A DNA stretch of 64,000 nucleotides, from the NCBI RefSeq assembly GCF_042849255.1, contig NZ_AP026866.1, positions 2,728,001 through 2,792,000 of the forward strand. The letters are read 5' to 3'. The number at the start of each line of letters is the position of its first letter. The first letter of the stretch is position 1. The notes under the pieces were generated by a model that saw only the letters and a list, made by a program, of their open reading frames with translations, ran no database searches and had not been told where the DNA came from. Below, piece by piece: positions 17,674 through 26,376 of this stretch. A program made the position numbers and the translations under genes. The stretch is from Oceaniferula spumae (GTDB taxonomy: Bacteria; Verrucomicrobiota; Verrucomicrobiia; Verrucomicrobiales; Akkermansiaceae).

Positions 17674-18753
17674 TCACTGCACGGATTCAAACACGCCACC
17701 ACCTAACAAGGTACCACCTTCGTAGAAGGCACAGATCTGGCCCGGTGTCACAGCACGCTGCGGACGGACGAATTCCAAGGCGAGTTTTCCATCGTCGGTG
17801 GGTGTCACGGTAACAGGTTCACTCTTCGAGCGATAGCGCGGTTGGGCTTCGACTTTACAGACACCGGTGATGGCTTTGTTCACCCAGCTGACTGTGCCGA
17901 CGGTGCATTTCTGCACGTAGAGACCAGGGGTGTTTTCCATGTCCCAGCCGACCACCAGCTGGTTTTCTTTGGCATTTTTACCGACTACCACATAGGCCAT
18001 GCCGTCTCTGGGCGATGCCACACCGTGACCCTTGCGTTGGCCAAGGGTGTAGAGATGCAGTCCTTTGTGTTTCCCCAGCACCTTGCCATCGATATCGACA
18101 ATGTCGCCCGGGCTGTCCGGCACATAGTGACGCAGGAAATCGCTCATCTTGACGTTGCCGATGAAACAGATGCCCTGACTGTCTTTTTTACCGGCCACGG
18201 GGAGGTTAAATCTTTCCGCGACTTCTCGCACTTGCGGTTTCAGCATTTCACCACAGGGGAAACGAGCGCGGACGGCTTGCTTCTGCTCCATCAGGGCAAG
18301 GAAATAGCTTTGGTCTTTATTCGGGTCGGCGCCACGGAGAATGTCGGCGCTACCATCCGAGCGCTCGCGGCGACGCGCGTAATGGCCAGTGCCCACTGCT
18401 TCGAATCCCTGCGAGAGAGCGTAGTCGAGAAATACGCCAAACTTCATCTCGCGGTTACAGTAGACGTCAGGGTTCGGTGTGATGCCTTCTCGATATCCTT
18501 TCAGCATGTAGTCGACTATGCGGTTACGATACTGATCGATCAAATCCACGACTCGAAATTCGATACCCAGCGTCTTGGCTACCGCGTGGGCGTCTTCCAC
18601 ATCTTGCTCCCACGGACAGTCGCCGGCGATGCCGTCCTCGTTGATCCAGTTTTTCATGTAGCCGCCCGCGACCTCATGCCCCTGCTCCAGAAGCAGGGCG
18701 GCGGCCACGGCGGAATCAACACCACCGGATAGTCCTACGAGAATTTTCGACAC
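17674..18753 (-). CDS. mnmA: tRNA-specific 2-thiouridylase MnmA
   Basis: Thiolates U34 of tRNA for Lys, Glu and Gln. Starting at the GTG at 18753 the protein has 359 residues. The PP-loop 'GLSGGVDS' is at 7-14, the first catalytic Cys99 in 'NPDVYCNREMKF', and the second Cys196 in 'DSQGICFIG'; their spacing matches E. coli MnmA. An upstream in-frame extension (to 18810) is not conserved in type. Only 15 bases separate its stop from the convergent gene at 17086. Confidence 0.94.
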   Translation of the reverse strand: MSKILVGLSGGVDSAVAAALLLEQGHEVAGGYMKNWINEDGIAGDCPWEQDVEDAHAVAKTLGIEFRVVDLIDQYRNRIVDYMLKGYREGITPNPDVYCNREMKFGVFLDYALSQGFEAVGTGHYARRRERSDGSADILRGADPNKDQSYFLALMEQKQAVRARFPCGEMLKPQVREVAERFNLPVAGKKDSQGICFIGNVKMSDFLRHYVPDSPGDIVDIDGKVLGKHKGLHLYTLGQRKGHGVASPRDGMAYVVVGKNAKENQLVVGWDMENTPGLYVQKCTVGTVSWVNKAITGVCKVEAQPRYRSKSEPVTVTPTDDGKLALEFVRPQRAVTPGQICAFYEGGTLLGGGVFESVQ

Positions 18754-18862
18754 GCCGAATTCATAAACTCGAAATACCAAAGGCCAAATACCAAATGACA
18801 TTGTGACCAATAAATCCTGAAAAATTCTGTCAATTCAGTCTGAAAAAAGTTACCTCGCGTGC

Positions 18863-19714
18863 ATGTCCGACACCACCTCAACCGATCCAGGCCAAACCAA
18901 GGCCAAGGACAAAGGACAATTCTCCCCATTTGCCGGATGCTCGATTTTCATCATCGCGGGTGTCCTCGCGGCGAGCATGATCGGTTTCACATTCTGGATC
19001 GGAACCCGGGTGGAGAGTACCATCGAGGGATTCACGACGGAAAAGCCAAAGACGATTGAGCAAACCGACCTTCAGGGCAAGGAAACTGATCAGGTCGCTC
19101 TCAAGAGTAAACTGGTCGCATTCCGTCACAAGATGGAGGCACAGAAGAAGGGTGAGATGACTCTGTCTGCCGAGGAAATGAACCTCGCCATCGCTACCTT
19201 TGACATCCTCAAACCGCATCGTGGAAACCTGCATGTCACCGAGATCACCGATAACGGAATCTCCGCGCAGATTTCCAATCCGATCAACTCGAAGATGTCT
19301 AACATTCTCTCCAAGGATAAAAGTTACCGTTACCTCAACGGCACGATTTTGATCCAGCCGGAGCTGGTCGAAGGAGCTGTCTTTCCCCGCATCACCACCA
19401 TCAAGCCTGAGGCCGGTGGCTCCGTGCCAGAGGAGTTCATGCAACAGATTTCAAAGACCCTGCTGCTACCTTTCAAAGACGATAAAGAAGTCGGTCCGAT
19501 CTTTAACCGTATCTCATCGGTGGAAATCCAGGGCAACACCCTGCTGCTGAAAACCGATCCGGAACATGAGGTCTCCGGTGCTCCACCGACAGATACCCAG
19601 CCTATGATCGAGCGACTGATGAAAGGCTTCGCTGTCGTCGCGGTGATCTTCCTCGCCATCGTCACAGCCATCATCATTCTCTCCCGCCGCAAGGCTAGCC
19701 AAACCCAATCTTAA
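18863..19714 (+). CDS. Hypothetical membrane protein, two membrane segments
   Basis: A 283-residue protein with membrane segments at about 26-48 and 252-274 enclosing an extracytoplasmic domain of about 200 residues. That domain has alternating beta-strand-like and helical segments and no recognised motif. The C-terminus is a short basic tail. It lies upstream of dapL (61 bases) on the same strand. Function unknown. Confidence 0.65.
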   Translation: MSDTTSTDPGQTKAKDKGQFSPFAGCSIFIIAGVLAASMIGFTFWIGTRVESTIEGFTTEKPKTIEQTDLQGKETDQVALKSKLVAFRHKMEAQKKGEMTLSAEEMNLAIATFDILKPHRGNLHVTEITDNGISAQISNPINSKMSNILSKDKSYRYLNGTILIQPELVEGAVFPRITTIKPEAGGSVPEEFMQQISKTLLLPFKDDKEVGPIFNRISSVEIQGNTLLLKTDPEHEVSGAPPTDTQPMIERLMKGFAVVAVIFLAIVTAIIILSRRKASQTQS

Positions 19715-19775
19715 TCGCTGCAGCGATCGCACCCATCCAATTTCCCAATCTCAAAAACCAACTTCCTATAACATC

Positions 19776-21002
19776 ATGAACATCAACGAGAACTTCCTCA
19801 AACTCAAAGCCGGATACCTGTTCCCGGAAATCGCCCGCCGTGTCAATGCATGGACCGATGCCAACTCCGATAAAAAAGACCGCCTGATCCGCTGCGGTAT
19901 CGGTGACGTCACAGAGCCACTTCCACTGGCTGTTAGAGAAGCCATGCACGCCGCTATCGATGAGCAAGGCGTGGCTGAAACCTTCCACGGCTACGGCCCC
20001 GAGCAGGGCTACGCTTTCCTGCGTGAAGCCATCGTTGAAAACCAGTTCGAGGGACTCAATATCGCCGCGGACGAAGTCTTCATCTCCGATGGATCGAAAT
20101 GCGACACTGGCAACATTCTCGACATCTTTGGTCAGGGCAACAAGATCGCCATCACCGATCCGGTTTACCCCGTCTACGTAGATACCAACGTCATGGCCGG
20201 CAACACCGGTGAGGCTGACGCAAACGGAGCCTACGAAGGTCTCGTCTACCTCCCCTGCACCGCCGAGAATGGTTTTGTCCCTGCGATCCCCGATGAAAAA
20301 GTCGACGTAATCTACCTCTGCTACCCTAACAACCCTACCGGCACTACCGCTACCCGCGAGCAGCTGGAAGCCTGGGTAGCCTACGCCAAAAACAACGGCG
20401 CACTCATCCTCTATGATGCCGCCTATGAAGCCTTCGTTCAGGACTCCTCCGTGCCACGTTCCATCTTCGAAATCGAAGGTGCCCACGACTGCGCCATCGA
20501 ATTCCGCTCCTTCTCCAAGAACGGCGGATTCACTGGCGTGCGCTGCGCCTACACCGTGATCCCCAAGACACTAACAGCCAAAGCCTCCACCGGTGAGGAC
20601 GTCAGCCTGCACTCCCTCTGGAACCGCCGTCACGCCACCAAGTTCAATGGCGCGTCCTACCCCGTCCAGCGCGGTGCCGCCGCTGTTTTCTCTCCTGAAG
20701 GAAAGGCTCAAGTCTCCGCACTCATCGAGCACTACATGGGCAATGCCGCCCTGCTCAGAAAAGCCTGCCAAGACCTCGGACTCACCGTCTTCGGCGGCGA
20801 GAACGCACCTTACGTCTGGGTGCAGTGTCCGGAAGGTGTCAGCTCCTGGGACATGTTTGACAAAATGTTAGAAGAAGCCCAGGTGGTCATCACCCCCGGT
20901 GCTGGCTTCGGTGCTGCTGGTGAGGGATACTTCCGTATTTCATCATTCAACACCCGCGAAAATGTTGAGGAAGTCTGCCGCCGCATTGCTGCTATTTCCT
21001 AA
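19776..21002 (+). CDS. dapL: LL-diaminopimelate aminotransferase
   Basis: A PLP-dependent class I/II aminotransferase of 408 residues that converts tetrahydrodipicolinate directly to LL-diaminopimelate, bypassing the DapD/C/E route to lysine and peptidoglycan cross-links. Recognisable are the DapL-type start 'MNINENFLKLKAGYLFPEIARR', 'GIGDVTEPLP', 'YLCYPNNPTGTTATREQL', the PLP-lysine motif 'FRSFSKNGGFTGVRCAY' and the C-terminal 'VVITPGAGFG...GYFRIS'. DapL is typical of Chlamydiae, Verrucomicrobia and some others. A strong terminator follows. Confidence 0.94.
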   Translation: MNINENFLKLKAGYLFPEIARRVNAWTDANSDKKDRLIRCGIGDVTEPLPLAVREAMHAAIDEQGVAETFHGYGPEQGYAFLREAIVENQFEGLNIAADEVFISDGSKCDTGNILDIFGQGNKIAITDPVYPVYVDTNVMAGNTGEADANGAYEGLVYLPCTAENGFVPAIPDEKVDVIYLCYPNNPTGTTATREQLEAWVAYAKNNGALILYDAAYEAFVQDSSVPRSIFEIEGAHDCAIEFRSFSKNGGFTGVRCAYTVIPKTLTAKASTGEDVSLHSLWNRRHATKFNGASYPVQRGAAAVFSPEGKAQVSALIEHYMGNAALLRKACQDLGLTVFGGENAPYVWVQCPEGVSSWDMFDKMLEEAQVVITPGAGFGAAGEGYFRISSFNTRENVEEVCRRIAAIS

Positions 21003-21024
21003 CTAACAGATCACATTATTTCTC

Positions 21025-21055
21025 AAAAGGCGAGGTCCTGCACCTCGCCTTTTTT
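21025..21055 (+). terminator. Rho-independent terminator after dapL
   Basis: Stem aaggcgaggt (21027-21036) and acctcgcctt (21042-21051), loop of five bases, then a T run through 21055. Confidence 0.88.
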
Positions 21056-21148
21056 GTGCCCTCGTCTCCGGGCCATCTAAGAAAAAAGCACCGTGGTGCG
21101 TTGCTACTATAGAGGCTGATTGATTCAGCCTTGTAACAACCACTCACT

Positions 21149-22321
21149 ATGTCACTTCACGCTCAACTATCACCGGAAGCTATCGCACGTCTGCACGCTC
21201 AGCAGCGAAACTCCACCATTTCCAGCATCTTGATTTCAATCTTGGTGGTGGTGCTCGCTGGTATTGTGCTGCTTTACATCCTCTTGCCTCAGATCGAAAG
21301 CTTCACGCCTGAAATTGTCTCCTACCAGACCGGCCAACAAGACAAGGAGATTATCGAAAAGCGCGAAATCGCCCGCGCGGTTCAGCGCCAGCCATCCGCT
21401 CCATCTTCCTCCATGGCCAAGGTGATTGCCGCCAATGTCGCGTCACCTGTTGCCATCCCTGTGCCCGACACGGTGGTAGACAGCCCGTCTCTCGAACTTG
21501 GAAATGGCGACGACTTCGGCGATGGCTGGGGTGACGGATGGGGAGTGGCCGGAGGCAGTGGTGGCGGGTTCGGATCCACCAGCAAGCTGGACGGAACGAT
21601 CACTGGACATCTCTACGATTTCAAACAAAGCCCGGAAGGAGAGGCTTTGTCCGACTATAACATCCAGAACCGTGCGCATTTCACGGATCGGATCAACAGA
21701 CTCCACCGCAGTCGTTACAGCGACCTTAGTCTGGATCGCTATTTCCGCACCAAGCAGCCGCTGTATGTTCGCTACATCGCCATCCCCTTTTCCAATGCCA
21801 GCGACGGACCGCGGTTCTTCAATGCTGAGAAAGAAGTCAAACCCAGCGGCTGGATTGCTCACTACCATGGTCAGGTCGTTGCACCCAAGAATGGCACATT
21901 CCGCTTCGCTGGAGCTGGTGACGACTACTTGTCCGTCACCGTGAACAAGAAGTTCCGTCTTGTCGCCGCTTGGTCAGATATCATGGACACGGTAGCTGTT
22001 CGAGGAGCCAATGCCACTCAACACCCTAACCACCGCAGCCCGATCGGCACCGCTCCTCTCACCTACGGAGATTGGTTCACAGTTCGCAAGGGGCAGGTTC
22101 TTGATCTCTCCATCACTCTGGGAGAGCGCCCGGGTGGTAAAGTCGGTTTTGTTCTCATGCTTGAGGAGAAAGGCGTCGATTACCGCACCACTTCATCTGG
22201 TCAGCCGGTGTTGCCGCCCTTCAGCATGGGACCACTTTCGCCTCAAGACGTCGCGGATTTGAAAAAGTTCCCTGGCTGGGAATGGGAAACCGAAAACGTG
22301 CCAGTCTTCTTAGCAAAGTAA
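21149..22321 (+). CDS. Membrane-anchored protein with a PA14-like domain
   Basis: A 390-residue protein with a cytoplasmic start, one membrane segment (about 27-49) and a Gly/Asp/Trp-rich linker containing 'DDFGDGWGDGWG'. From about residue 190 the sequence resembles a PA14-like beta-barrel: 'SGWIAHYHGQVVAPKNGTFRF' followed by 'GAGDDYLSVTVNKK' is the usual core of that fold, often a carbohydrate-binding module. No catalytic domain is attached. It is a monocistronic gene between two terminators. Confidence 0.65.
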   Translation: MSLHAQLSPEAIARLHAQQRNSTISSILISILVVVLAGIVLLYILLPQIESFTPEIVSYQTGQQDKEIIEKREIARAVQRQPSAPSSSMAKVIAANVASPVAIPVPDTVVDSPSLELGNGDDFGDGWGDGWGVAGGSGGGFGSTSKLDGTITGHLYDFKQSPEGEALSDYNIQNRAHFTDRINRLHRSRYSDLSLDRYFRTKQPLYVRYIAIPFSNASDGPRFFNAEKEVKPSGWIAHYHGQVVAPKNGTFRFAGAGDDYLSVTVNKKFRLVAAWSDIMDTVAVRGANATQHPNHRSPIGTAPLTYGDWFTVRKGQVLDLSITLGERPGGKVGFVLMLEEKGVDYRTTSSGQPVLPPFSMGPLSPQDVADLKKFPGWEWETENVPVFLAK

Positions 22322-22350
22322 TCATCTGTTTCTGATCTGGTTAATAACAC

Positions 22351-22384
22351 AAAAAACCCCGACGGATATCCGACGGGGTTTTTT
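22351..22384. terminator. Bidirectional terminator between convergent genes
   Basis: Outer stem ccccg (22357-22361) with cgggg (22374-22378), inner cgg/ccg pairing, flanked by an A run on the left and a T run on the right, so it can serve both the PA14-like gene and the TM2 gene. Confidence 0.85.
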
Positions 22385-22411
22385 GGTGAAATGATTCGAT
22401 GTAGTCCGGTG

Positions 22412-22783
22412 TTAGAACCAGGGTTTCTTGTTGGTGATGTAGGTATTTACGAAGTCTTGATCGGACTTGGTCAGGTAGATGATACCTTCGATCAGACCGA
22501 CGATCGCCACACCCATGGAGCCGAACATAGTTACACAGCCGACGAACGGGATAAAGTTACCGATGAAGCAGGTGCCTCCGATCGCCGCCATGATGATGCC
22601 CTCGTTTTTGTATCCGAGAATGAACTTGTGAACACCAAAGCCACCGAGAACGATGCCCAGTACGCCGGCTAAAATCTTCTTATCCGCACCGGGAATCTGA
22701 CCCTGAGGTGCAGGATTTTGCGCTGGTGGCGGTGTGGCTGGAGCCGGAGCATCAGCAGGTGGTTGTTGTTGATCGTCTGACAT
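22412..22783 (-). CDS. TM2-domain membrane protein
   Basis: A 123-residue protein with a Pro/Ala/Gln-rich N-terminus (about 1-30) and a C-terminal TM2 domain: 'AGVLGIVLGGFGVHKFILGYKNEG' style first helix, a short turn, and a second helix running into 'GLIEGIIYLTKSDQDF'. TM2 proteins are small two-helix membrane proteins of mostly unknown role in bacteria. Gene ends at the shared terminator. Confidence 0.85.
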   Translation of the reverse strand: MSDDQQQPPADAPAPATPPPAQNPAPQGQIPGADKKILAGVLGIVLGGFGVHKFILGYKNEGIIMAAIGGTCFIGNFIPFVGCVTMFGSMGVAIVGLIEGIIYLTKSDQDFVNTYITNKKPWF

Positions 22784-22867
22784 AACTATCCTATACCACC
22801 CAAAACGCAGCTAGCGCAAGAGCGAATCAAAAGATCGTTTAACTTCTCTGCACCATTCATTTTTCTC

Positions 22868-23551
22868 ATGAAGCCTTACATTAAAATCGCCGAAACCAAA
22901 ACTCCGGAGGGCGAACCTCTGGAGCTTATTGAACACGACGGCACCTACATGATATGCTCTAACGGTGAGCAGCTGATGACCAGTTTCTCCCACGGTTCCG
23001 AGGAAACCCTCGCCGAGCTTGCTTGTTCGCCATTTGGTCCTGTCAACCAACCCAAATTTCTCATCGGTGGCCTCGGCATGGGATACACTCTTGCTGCAGC
23101 CACCCGCTCGGTGACTAAAAAGCGTGCCCAGTTCGTCTGCGCGGAGCTGACTCAGGCCATCATCGACTGGAACCAAACCCATCTCGCCCACCTTAACCCC
23201 GGGCTTCTCGACGACGAGCGGATCACCATCAAGCTCGGACCAGTCCAGAAAGTCATCCGTCAGGCCAACGGCGAGTATCATGCCATTTTGTTAGATGTCG
23301 ACAACGGCCCTTCCGCCTTCCACGGCAAAAATAACAACAACCTCTACACTCTCAACGGCCTCCGCGAGATCCAGAACGCGCTGAAAGGCGGTGGCATCCT
23401 CGCCGTATGGTCCGCGCGCAGCGACAAGGCATTCACCAAAACACTCCAGAAGGCTGGATTCGATGTCAGCGAAAACGCCGTGGCAGCAGCACACAAAGGC
23501 AACAAACGTCGCACTCACACCATTTGGCTCGCTCGGAAGAGAAATTATTAG
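22868..23551 (+). CDS. Spermidine-synthase-like SAM-dependent methyltransferase-fold protein
   Basis: A 227-residue protein with the Rossmann fold of the polyamine-synthase superfamily. Visible are a glycine motif 'FLIGGLGMGYTLAAA', an acidic strand end 'FVCAELTQAII' and 'YHAILLDVDNGPSAF', which correspond to spermidine synthase motifs I, II and the catalytic Asp region. The putrescine-binding N-terminal beta-hairpin is short, so polyamine synthesis itself is doubtful. It precedes a secretion-adaptor gene by 70 bases. Confidence 0.72.
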   Translation: MKPYIKIAETKTPEGEPLELIEHDGTYMICSNGEQLMTSFSHGSEETLAELACSPFGPVNQPKFLIGGLGMGYTLAAATRSVTKKRAQFVCAELTQAIIDWNQTHLAHLNPGLLDDERITIKLGPVQKVIRQANGEYHAILLDVDNGPSAFHGKNNNNLYTLNGLREIQNALKGGGILAVWSARSDKAFTKTLQKAGFDVSENAVAAAHKGNKRRTHTIWLARKRNY

Positions 23552-23621
23552 ACAACCAGCTCTTCGGAGCCGCTTCCATATCACCTGTTTTCACCAACGC
23601 TTCACTTTGACTACCTATCCT

Positions 23622-25022
23622 ATGATCCGCACTGCACTGTCCACCCTCTGTCTCACCAGCATGCTCGCTGGTTTGAGCATCGCCGATGAATATTCCGTCA
23701 CGGAAAAACCCTTCAAGAAAGTCACCACCCTCAGTGGCGTCTTCCTCCCGACCGCCTCCACTTCCGTGAGCATCAATCCTGAGGTCTGGACCGATTTCAC
23801 CGTGACCTCTCTTGTTCCCCAAGGCACTATGGTCAAGAAGGGCGATACTCTGATCGGCATCGATACCCAGAAGCTGGATGAATACATCGCCAAGATGGAA
23901 AAATCGCGCACCATCGATCGGCTCAACTTGGCAAAAGCCAAACAAGAATTGGCTCAATTGGAAATCACCACCCCGCGCGGACTTGAGAACTATGCCCGCG
24001 CTGAAAAGGAAAATGATGAAAACCTGAAGTGGTACACCGAAATCGGCATGCCGCTCAGCATCGAATCCGCCAAACGCAGCATCAAAAGCGCCGAGCTCAA
24101 TCTCGCATTCCAAAAAGAAGAGCTGAAGCAGCTCGAGAAAATGTATGCCGAGGATAACAAGACCGAGGAAACCGAAGAGATCATCCTTATCCGCACTCGC
24201 AACTCCGTGGAACGCGCTGAGTTTTCACTGAAGGCCACTAAGATCGATGTCGCCAAGACTCTCGAAACTGAGATCCCACGCAAACTCAAAACTTACCAGC
24301 TCGCAGCCGAGAGCAGCCGGATATCGAATGCCGATGCCAAGGTCAGCTTGCCACGCGCACTGGAACTGAAACGCCTTGAGGTCGCCAAAGCTGAGATCGA
24401 CGACACCGATGCCGAGGAGAAGCTTGCCAAACTGAAAGCCGACCGCGCCATGATGGACATCAAGGCACCTGCTGACGGTCTCGTTTACTACGGCGACATG
24501 GACGATGGTCGCTGGACCCCCGCTTCCGCTGTGAAAGTGCTCAAGATCGGTGGTAAACTGCCAGCTAGCCTGCCACTGCTCACCTTCATTCCTGCGAACA
24601 CGCCACAGACACTTTCCGCCTTCATCCAAGAGGCTAATCTCAGTGCTCTTAAGAAAGGCGACAAAGGCCAGGCGATCACTCACCTGAACCGCTATAAAAA
24701 CCATTCGGTCACCATCGACTCAATCAGCGGTTATCCTGAAACCGATGGCACCTACCACGTCTCACTCACACTCGACGATGCGAAAAGCGTTTCAGCTGTT
24801 CCTGGCATGAAAGCCACCGTGCGCGTGATCACCGGTAAGGAAGCCAATGCCATCACCGTGCCTGCCGACTACCTCACTCGCACCGACGAAGGTGGCTACA
24901 CGGTGAAACTGAAACTTGCCGATGGTAAAACAGAAAACCGCGAAGTCAGCATTGGTAATTCTAACAGCGACACAGTCGTCATCACCAAAGGCCTCGAAAA
25001 CGGCCAAGTGATCGTGAAGTAA
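23622..25022 (+). CDS. HlyD-like periplasmic adaptor (membrane fusion) protein
   Basis: A 466-residue exported protein starting at 'MIRTALSTLCLTSMLAGLSIAD' (signal peptide). It has the layout of RND/HlyD adaptors: a split biotinyl-lipoyl half motif ('VTSLVPQGTMVKKGDTL' ... 'MDIKAPADGLVYYGD'), a long coiled-coil hairpin between (about 85-270, rich in Glu/Lys/Ala), and C-terminal beta-barrel domains ending 'VVITKGLENGQVIVK'. The open frame before 23622 overlaps the previous gene and is not coding. No inner-membrane pump or outer-membrane channel gene is adjacent. The next gene on the same strand is a secreted alpha-barrel protein. Confidence 0.8.
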   Translation: MIRTALSTLCLTSMLAGLSIADEYSVTEKPFKKVTTLSGVFLPTASTSVSINPEVWTDFTVTSLVPQGTMVKKGDTLIGIDTQKLDEYIAKMEKSRTIDRLNLAKAKQELAQLEITTPRGLENYARAEKENDENLKWYTEIGMPLSIESAKRSIKSAELNLAFQKEELKQLEKMYAEDNKTEETEEIILIRTRNSVERAEFSLKATKIDVAKTLETEIPRKLKTYQLAAESSRISNADAKVSLPRALELKRLEVAKAEIDDTDAEEKLAKLKADRAMMDIKAPADGLVYYGDMDDGRWTPASAVKVLKIGGKLPASLPLLTFIPANTPQTLSAFIQEANLSALKKGDKGQAITHLNRYKNHSVTIDSISGYPETDGTYHVSLTLDDAKSVSAVPGMKATVRVITGKEANAITVPADYLTRTDEGGYTVKLKLADGKTENREVSIGNSNSDTVVITKGLENGQVIVK

Positions 25023-25056
25023 ATTCCGAGCTTTTCACACACCAAAAACAATCATC

Positions 25057-26217
25057 GTGCGTCCCGTCATCACCATCCTCTGTCTTCTCACTGCCTCTAC
25101 CACTGCTGAGGTGAAGCCTGCAGAAGTGGCAGCCGGCGACGCACCGGCAAAGACGGCCGCTGCCGAGGTTAGTATCGAGCAAGCGATCAACAAAGGCGCG
25201 GATTTTCTGGTCAAGCACCAGAACAAAAACGGCTCCTGGGGCAGTGCCCGCCGCACCAAGGGGCTGAACATTTTCGCTCCTTTGCCCGATGGCCACCAGG
25301 CCTTTCACACCGCCAGCTCCGCACTGGCACTACACGGTCTGTTAGAATGTGGCGATCAAAGACCTGCCACACTCGCGGCTATCGAAAAAGGCGAAGCCTG
25401 GCTGCTATCCGTCCTGCCGCTGCAGCGCAGTATTAACCCGATGGCCACCTACAACATCTGGGCCCACTCTTACGGATTGCGCGCACTCGCCTCACTCTAT
25501 CGTCATCACGAGGATCCAGCGAAGCGTGCCGAGTACGTGCGTCAGGCAAAAATCCAAGTTGCCAAACTCGCCCGCTACGAAGACGTCAACGGCGGCTGGG
25601 GATATCTGGATTTTGAAGGCCACACCGCCAAACCCTCCGGCATGCCAACCAGCTTCACCACAGCCACCGCGGTCTTGGGCATGAAGGACGCCGCCACCAC
25701 CATGGGTTTCGAGCTTCCGCCAGTGCTGATGAAGCGCAGCCTGGCAGCAATGGTGCTGCAGCGCACAGGTGACTTTTCCTACGTTTACTCACGAGACCAC
25801 CGCTACCGTCCACGGGTGCCAATCAATCGACCCGCCGGATCGCTCGGACGCTCCCAAGCATGCAATGCCGCTTGCCGTGCACTGGGAGATGAAAGTGTTA
25901 CGGACGAGGTCCTACTGACATGGCTCGACCGTCTTTTCGAACGCAACGGCTGGCTGGACATGGGTCGCAAACGCCCGATCCCCCATGAAGCCCCCGCCCA
26001 GGTCGCCGGCTACTTCTATTTCTACGGCCACTACTACGCCGCTGATTGCATCCACATGCTACCCGAAAAAGATCAAGGCCCGTGGAAACAAAAACTCGCC
26101 GCCCTGATGATTACCAAGCAAGAGGAAAACGGCAGCTGGTGGGACTATCCACTTTACGACTACCACTACGCCTACGGCACCGGCTACGTTCTGGCTATTC
26201 TTGGTAAGTGCCGGTAG
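25057..26217 (+). CDS. Secreted prenyltransferase/squalene-cyclase-like alpha-alpha barrel protein
   Basis: A 386-residue protein starting at a GTG (25057) with a short signal peptide. Repeated barrel units are visible: 'GADFLVKHQNKNGSWG', 'YGLRALASLYRHH', 'DVNGGWGYLDF', 'KQEENGSWWDYPLYDY', matching the QW-type repeats of terpene cyclases and related barrels. It lacks the DxDD acid motif of squalene-hopene cyclase, so cyclase activity is unlikely. It follows the adaptor gene by 34 bases and may form an operon with it. The stop codon lies inside a palindromic dispersed repeat. Confidence 0.72.
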   Translation: MRPVITILCLLTASTTAEVKPAEVAAGDAPAKTAAAEVSIEQAINKGADFLVKHQNKNGSWGSARRTKGLNIFAPLPDGHQAFHTASSALALHGLLECGDQRPATLAAIEKGEAWLLSVLPLQRSINPMATYNIWAHSYGLRALASLYRHHEDPAKRAEYVRQAKIQVAKLARYEDVNGGWGYLDFEGHTAKPSGMPTSFTTATAVLGMKDAATTMGFELPPVLMKRSLAAMVLQRTGDFSYVYSRDHRYRPRVPINRPAGSLGRSQACNAACRALGDESVTDEVLLTWLDRLFERNGWLDMGRKRPIPHEAPAQVAGYFYFYGHYYAADCIHMLPEKDQGPWKQKLAALMITKQEENGSWWDYPLYDYHYAYGTGYVLAILGKCR

Positions 26218-26244
26218 GGCAGATTGGCCCAATCTGCCGGACAA
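26214..26244. repeat. Palindromic dispersed repeat, copy A
   Basis: GTAGGGCAGATTGG followed by CCCAATCTGCCGGACAA: a 10-bp arm ggcagattgg pairs with ccaatctgcc around a single base. It overlaps the stop codon of the preceding gene. A variant copy in inverse orientation lies at 38231-38258. Confidence 0.6.
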
Positions 26245-26376
26245 CGCCATTCACCAGCCCGTATGGAAAATGGCGCTCGAAACGATTCGTCTCTCAACAA
26301 GTTGTCGGCATCCCAAGTGAACACAGCGTGCTTGGACTGACTATCCCCAAGCCTGTCGCCAGCTTAAAAAGCAAGC

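Noticed and set aside
17842..18732. A 296-residue plus-strand frame
   Set aside because: Antisense to mnmA; no motif or start signal.
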